Assembly: GCA_019321725.1 (NCBI GenBank)
Contig: CM033120.1
Coordinates: forward strand, 13,174,278 to 13,238,277
Length of the DNA stretch: 64,000 bases
Reading direction: 5' to 3'
Source: Paulownia fortunei
Taxonomy: Eukaryota > Streptophyta > Magnoliopsida > Lamiales > Paulowniaceae
Each line of letters begins with the position of its first letter. Position 1 is the first letter of the stretch. The position numbers and the translations under genes were made by a program. The notes below the pieces were generated by a model. That model saw nothing but the letters and a program-made list of their open reading frames with translations. It ran no database searches and was not told where the DNA came from. Positions 59,071 through 64,000 of this stretch are shown here, piece after piece.

Positions 59071-60379
59071 TAGGCAAAAAATTATGTTTTCTCAGCTGCT
59101 GAGTTGCATAAGCCAAATACCGTTGGGCTTCCAATTTATTTGGGTTCATATTTTTATTTTATTTGGGCTTCTTATTTGTTATTTTTAACATATATATATA
59201 GGTTATTTGTTGGGTCGATTTCGAAGCGATTCTGGGCCTATTCATGGGCTTGGACTGAATTTTAATATTTAATTCCATTCGAATATTACATTTAAACCAC
59301 ATGTGAGATGTTGTTATTGAACTCTAAGTGTTATTTGTGAATGTCCACCTAAGTATGTATAAGTTGTGTTTATGTTGGAATTTATCTGATAGACGAATTA
59401 GGGGAAATGTCGTCCCCTTCCATAATTAGTCAGAGTGTTGACACATAAATTATAAAAAAAAAAATTGATACATAATATCAAATTTGTTCATATATAAAAT
59501 ATAACCAATTACATTTTCAACTTTTAAACACAACTTTTATAAATATATTTCTATTTTCAATCTAATACCAAAAGTATTTTTTTTACACTTTTCTCAATAC
59601 AATTTATTAGATACACCCCAAACTTAGAAACTACAGGGTGCTTCAATTACTAAATAGTCAACACGAGAATATAAAAATATTTGAAACTAAATCTTCCCCT
59701 TTATAGTCTCTTACCCATCCAATGTCGGATGGGTTTGAGACTGATTCCCGTAATAAACTTTAGCGCTTTGTCAAGGCAAGAATGTCAGATATTCTTAATC
59801 TATAATTCTCACGTGACCTGCCGAAACTTTGTTTGGTGTCTTAATTATACGGACTGTTTGAATATACGATACAAAATACAAAATATAATATTAAATTAAA
59901 ATTAAGAAATCAAAATGACTTGCAATTGTTGTTCATTTTAAATCACTTTTATCTAAGTTTATTGATTATTAATCCGAAATACTATTTAAAATCTTGCAGC
60001 CCCAAACTAAATGAAATTTTATGGTGTGTTTGTACGATGATATCATCAAGTGAAATAATAATTATCTTTTTTAGTTCAACAACTCACAGTTTTTTTAATT
60101 TTTAATAATATCTAAATAGATAACATTTCGCAAAATCAAAAGAAAGAAAAAAGAAAATAATGGCCCTATCTATCTATTTTTAGACCATGAGCAAAATTTA
60201 TCGAATTTACTAGAATATGCCAATGCAGAAAATAGAAATATATATGCATTAGCCATAGAGAATCAGAGAGGCCGGATCAGGAAGCAAAGATAATAGATTA
60301 TTCTTGACTTGGGTTTTTATTTAAGGGCATAAAGAGCTCCCTTAACTCCTTAAAAAGATGGTTGAGAACAAGGAACTAT

Positions 60380-60457
60380 AACATTGCCAAGTTCTTGTCT
60401 CTCAGGTACTTTGTTGACAACATTGCCAAGTTCTTGTCTCTCAGGTACTTTGTTGAC
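60380..60457. repeat. 39-bp exact tandem duplication
   Basis: Two identical 39-bp units start at 60380 and 60419 (AACATTGCCAAGTTCTTGTC ... TTTGTTGAC), and the first 7-8 bases begin a third. One plus-strand frame reads open through both (NIAKFLSLRYFVD twice), reminiscent of leucine-rich-repeat text, but no longer frame supports a gene. Confidence 0.95.
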
Positions 60458-60602
60458 AACATTGCTATATATAAATAATATTGGTTCTTTTTAATGATGT
60501 TATTTTTGAAAAAGATAAATGCATATTTAATTTGGATCGTTTCTTCTAATTTGTTATTTAATCTTTTATTTTATATTATATATAATAATTTTACTGTTAT
60601 AG

Positions 60603-60890
60603 GACAAACATTAGATCTTTAACTATATATGAAATTATGAATATGTACTGTGTCGACAACGATTCTTAACACTATTAGGGTTACCGTGTATTTCCGGTAC
60701 AATTTATGTTTATATTCTATGAAAGTACAGTTTATATTTATATTATGCAAAAATCAAATGATATGCGAAATTAACATAATAATGATCTTTGCTTCTTTGA
60801 ATCCTTTGTTTTGCCATAACAAGCATGGCATATACATGATGGTTACATATTTTTTTGCCTTGTAGGAGCTGCATCTTTATGCTTTCATTT
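60603..60890 (+). repeat. Diverged duplicate segment, copy 1 (exon-like end)
   Basis: Matches 63630-63860 in parts: ATCTTTAACTATAT, a GGTTCTTAA-like stretch, GATCTTTGCTT and TTTGCCATAACAAGCATGG, ending in TAG/GAGCTGCAT, which looks like an intron 3' end plus exon start. The protein is not recognised. Confidence 0.75.
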
Positions 60891-63629
60891 TTTATGCTTT
60901 CATTTGTTTACTTCCCTCTTCATTTGATGCTTGCTACATCATACTTTGATTTTTAATTGCAAGTATTTTTTTTCCTAACTAAGCTCTCATATTCCAAATA
61001 AATGTTCGTCTACGGCCTCACTAAAATTATGCATGAGTTATAAATTTGATTTAATAAACCTTTACAATATTCCAATGCAATGAAAAAATAAATAGAAGTA
61101 CTGAATGTCCAAAACTTAAATAATAAATTAATTAAACAAATTGTTACTCTATAACTTATAGTTATTCAAATTTTGGGTTGCTTAAATCGATTTTTTGTTT
61201 GATTGTGATGGTTAGAGATATTTTCTTTTTTTTTTGGTTTTACAGAATTTTTTGCGTTTAACTTTTTGAATTCTCAATAAAAGATAAAGTTTCTCTTTTT
61301 GTTTGGTTGTTAAGTCATAACAAAAGAGTATCAGTTTTTTTTTTTTTTTTTAATTTTTTCAACTACATAAATTGTAAGTTACTATCCTAAATTTGATATA
61401 AATAAATATCAATTAAAAATTTCAAGTTGAAATTTATGAAGGTAAAAATTGAAACAACAAAAGGAAGCCAAATGCTCAATGAATTCATCAATTCTTAGAT
61501 ATTTCAAACATATATAATGTGAGAAACAAATTGCTTCAAGTGATCAATTACATTTTTTTTAATGTATGATCAGTTTAAAAACATAAAAGAAATCATTTTT
61601 TTTTCAAGTCCACTATATTTTTCATTTATTAGTACTTAAGTGAAAATTTAAATTTGTATTTTCTCCTATTGTAGTTTAATATTTTTTTAAATAATCAAGT
61701 ACCAAAATTATTTTTCGGCCATTTGTTTTCAACTTCGCCAAATAACTCATTACTTAAAAGATATGACTAAATTAATTTATTAGATTTAACTAGAAATAAA
61801 ATGATCTAAACATACACTAAGTTAACTTTCATTCTTCAAATACTAATTACTAGAAAATAAAATTTCCTTGTATACAATATATTTTATGTAAAAATTATTA
61901 AATCATAAGTTAGGTAAACTTATTTTTATCATGAAAAGATCACAAATAACTAATAAAAACAACTCTATAAGTTCAACTCCTTAAAGAATAGTGATATAAT
62001 TTTGTATTTATACACATATTATTCACAAAAACACAGAATTTAAAACATTGGAAAAAGTTTAGCAGACGTTGAAGTAATATTAAGTAAAAAAAATAATGAC
62101 TAAAAGATCAAAATAAAACAAAGTACGAATTATTGAAACTTTACTATAAATTTTTGCAAACACACCTTCCAAAATATATATTATGGTGCTTTTAATACAT
62201 CATATATATGATTAAATGGAGTAATTTCACATGTGAGAATTGATAATAATTTTTTTCTACTATTTAGAATGATACACAATTTTCTCAATTAGTGTAAAAT
62301 CAAGAGAAAAATTTAAAAATAAACTATAAAATATCATACGTAATAAAAAAAACTTTCAAACTAAATGTATTATTTATTTACGAAAATCAAACACAATATC
62401 ATGATATTATTCATACATACTACATATTAATTCAGACAAATATGTAATCTTATTCATCCACATACTTATTCCTTTGTCTACTTCCCTTTTCTCTTCTTCA
62501 CTTCTCCCAACAAACAAAATATCATGACAAAAGGAGCAATATAGCAAATCAACAAAAAATCACTTTTCATTTTTTTTTTCATTAATTTCATTAACAACTA
62601 CATGAATGTTTTTATTATAACTTAAACTAACAATGTGAATTAAACATAATAACTTTTAATAGTTTTATCATGCGATTAACAAATATTTTAAGCAATAGTT
62701 TCGCGCAAATATTGAATTGATACATATCAATGAAGCTCTTTTTAATTTTTTTTTTTACAGTAGCATATATATCCTTTTAAACTCAATCCGATTTTAATTG
62801 TTGTTTCAATTTTGCATAATTTATGAGATGAAATTTAAAGTTTATAAAAGTATATTAAATCCTTATTACCTACATGACGTTATTATTAATAATTATTACC
62901 TAATAATTCAACAAACATATAAAGTCTAATGTTGTCCATTTCTTTTACTTTCCCTGACTCCTTCAAACCAAGAAATATGACCAAGAAAAAAAAAATCATA
63001 AACACGACAAAAAAATGCAATACAAAGAATTTAAAAAAAAACTCATATTTCTTATTCATTTCATTAATATATATCAGATATTTTTATTTTAATACTTAAA
63101 CTTATACATTATTACCACAGTAACTTTTAAGAGTAAAAATTTGAGTTGTGTCGTGAATGTCATGTTGGTACCTAAATTTTTGTAATCTATTTAAGTGACA
63201 CCCGAATTTTATGATAAATGTCAAATTGATATATATTGAATAAAATCATTTTCTTCTAAGTTTCTTGCAATAACATATGCACTCTTTTAGTTTCTTTTAA
63301 CTTCTAATTTCCCTTTCAATTTTTGTATTATTTTTCATTTAGTTAAAATCAAATTCTATCTATCTATAACAAAGATTTAAAATTTTCTAATAATATATCT
63401 CCATATAAGTAAAAAGACTATAATTGAAAACAAGGATTTATTTCAATTACAATATACTTTGAAAAAGAACAATAACTTTGAAACTAAAATTATTAGGTGC
63501 CATTTAAAATTTGTTTTGAAAATATTATATTAAATCCTTATTCAGAATTTAAATGTGAGTTAAAGTAAATGCATATACAATTTAGATTTTCTATTCTTGC
63601 ACATTACAAAATTGATAATTCCACAGCAG
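60891..63629. other. AT-rich intergenic DNA
   Basis: No gene. Two pyrimidine-rich segments near 62465-62640 and 62936-63110 resemble each other (TACTTCCCTTTT / TTACTTTCCCTGA, then CATTTCATTAAT-type text), suggesting an old tandem duplication of a larger unit together with the flanking pair at 60603 and 63630. Confidence 0.5.
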
Positions 63630-63860
63630 GGGGCAAATACTGGATCTTTAACTATATGTGAACGTTCACTATGTGGATAGCGGTTCTTAAATTCTATCTC
63701 CAATGCAACTTTGTTATATAACATCCCCGTCAAATCCAATGATAAGAGAAATTACCATATTAGTGATCTTTGCTTACTTAAATCCTTTTGTCTTTGCCAT
63801 AACAAGCATGGTTACATCGTTTTTGTCCAACAGGAGCTGCATCGATCTTTATGCATTCTT
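63630..63860 (+). repeat. Diverged duplicate segment, copy 2 (exon-like end)
   Basis: Counterpart of 60603-60890. Here CCAACAG/GAGCTGCATCG gives a good splice acceptor, and the frame after it stays open to TAG at 63900-63902 (ELHRSLCILFLSNLKQILEA). No family recognised. Confidence 0.75.
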
Positions 63861-64000
63861 TTTCTTTCTAATTTGAAGCAAATTTTGGAAGCTAAGCTGT
63901 AGTTACTTGCATTAATGTCGTATTAAAACTAATATTGATTGCAGAGGATCGAACGTAAGAAACAACTAGTAGTCTCATGGCTATCTCTAGAATACCACAA
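63861..64000 (+). other. Window edge with possible exon start
   Basis: After TTGATTGCAG at 63936-63945 the plus strand reads open to the window end (RIERKKQLVVSWLSLEYH). A real exon may begin here and continue outside, but nothing identifies it. Confidence 0.3.

Larger units (their letters stand above)
57363..60379. other. 3' flank of ABC1K and AT-rich intergenic DNA
   Basis: The first ~350 bases are probably the ABC1K 3' UTR. On the minus strand 57595-57837 an 80-codon frame has a hydrophobic stretch (FLVLTCFFDSLVLGSFIAAA), but it overlaps this UTR and matches no known family. The rest is AT-rich, including the tandem array at 58490-59070. Confidence 0.5.

Noticed and set aside
61000..63600. 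Gene search in the right-hand AT-rich stretch
   Set aside because: Only short AT-driven frames; no splice-consistent conserved text.
1..64000. CRISPR array, bacterial operon or phage genes
   Set aside because: The repeats present are microsatellites, tandem satellites or LTRs. Gene structure is eukaryotic throughout.

Overview
This is nuclear DNA of a flowering plant, most likely a eudicot. The signs are AT-rich intergenic DNA, many short introns with GT..AG borders, a chloroplast-targeted LHCII gene, nuclear tRNA-Phe genes lacking an encoded CCA, a plant-type VAP gene, a cluster II/III-type diacylglycerol kinase, a plant DUF3774 gene cluster and Copia retrotransposons. No bacterial-style operons are present. 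All exon models were made by eye from splice borders, reading phase and family resemblance. Every model closes in frame.

Left part (1-12.3 kb): an intact three-exon LHCB3 gene (minus), two tRNA-Phe(GAA) genes 0.8 kb apart (minus), a two-exon LC8-type dynein light chain gene (minus), then 4 kb of AT-rich DNA without a gene, and a two-exon DUF1223 gene (plus).

12.3-19.7 kb: a complete LTR-to-LTR Copia element lies between the convergent DUF1223 and VAP genes. Its 1,379-bp LTRs differ at one base and it has a GAAGA target duplication, so it inserted very recently. Its coding region is broken three ways: a TAG in the protease, a one-base shift in a T7 run, and an in-frame deletion joining integrase to the end of reverse transcriptase. 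It looks like a non-autonomous copy. Its 1.9-kb leader holds a GC-rich, internally duplicated block ending in A27.

20-47 kb: a seven-exon VAP-like MSP-domain gene (minus); a repeat-rich interval; three DUF3774 wound-responsive-type genes on the minus strand, two of which are a recent duplicate pair with the second copy broken by one lost G; a decayed Copia remnant between the duplicates; and a 13-exon diacylglycerol kinase gene (minus, 529 aa) with a large inverted-repeat element in one intron. The duplicated segment includes a scrap of the kinase 3' flank. A possible 68-nt alternative intron at the kinase stop codon would give it a different C-terminus.

47-64 kb: 6 kb of AT-rich DNA, a five-exon ABC1/UbiB atypical kinase gene (plus, 626 aa, probably organellar), then 6.6 kb of AT-rich DNA with tandem repeats and two diverged copies of an unidentified exon-like segment. 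The genes have unrelated household roles (light harvesting, transport, lipid signalling, membrane contact, quinone/lipid homeostasis) and show no sign of working as one pathway. I found no convincing new multi-gene system. The most interesting items are the young defective retroelement with its odd leader, the candidate alternative C-terminus of the kinase, and the DUF3774 duplication and decay.
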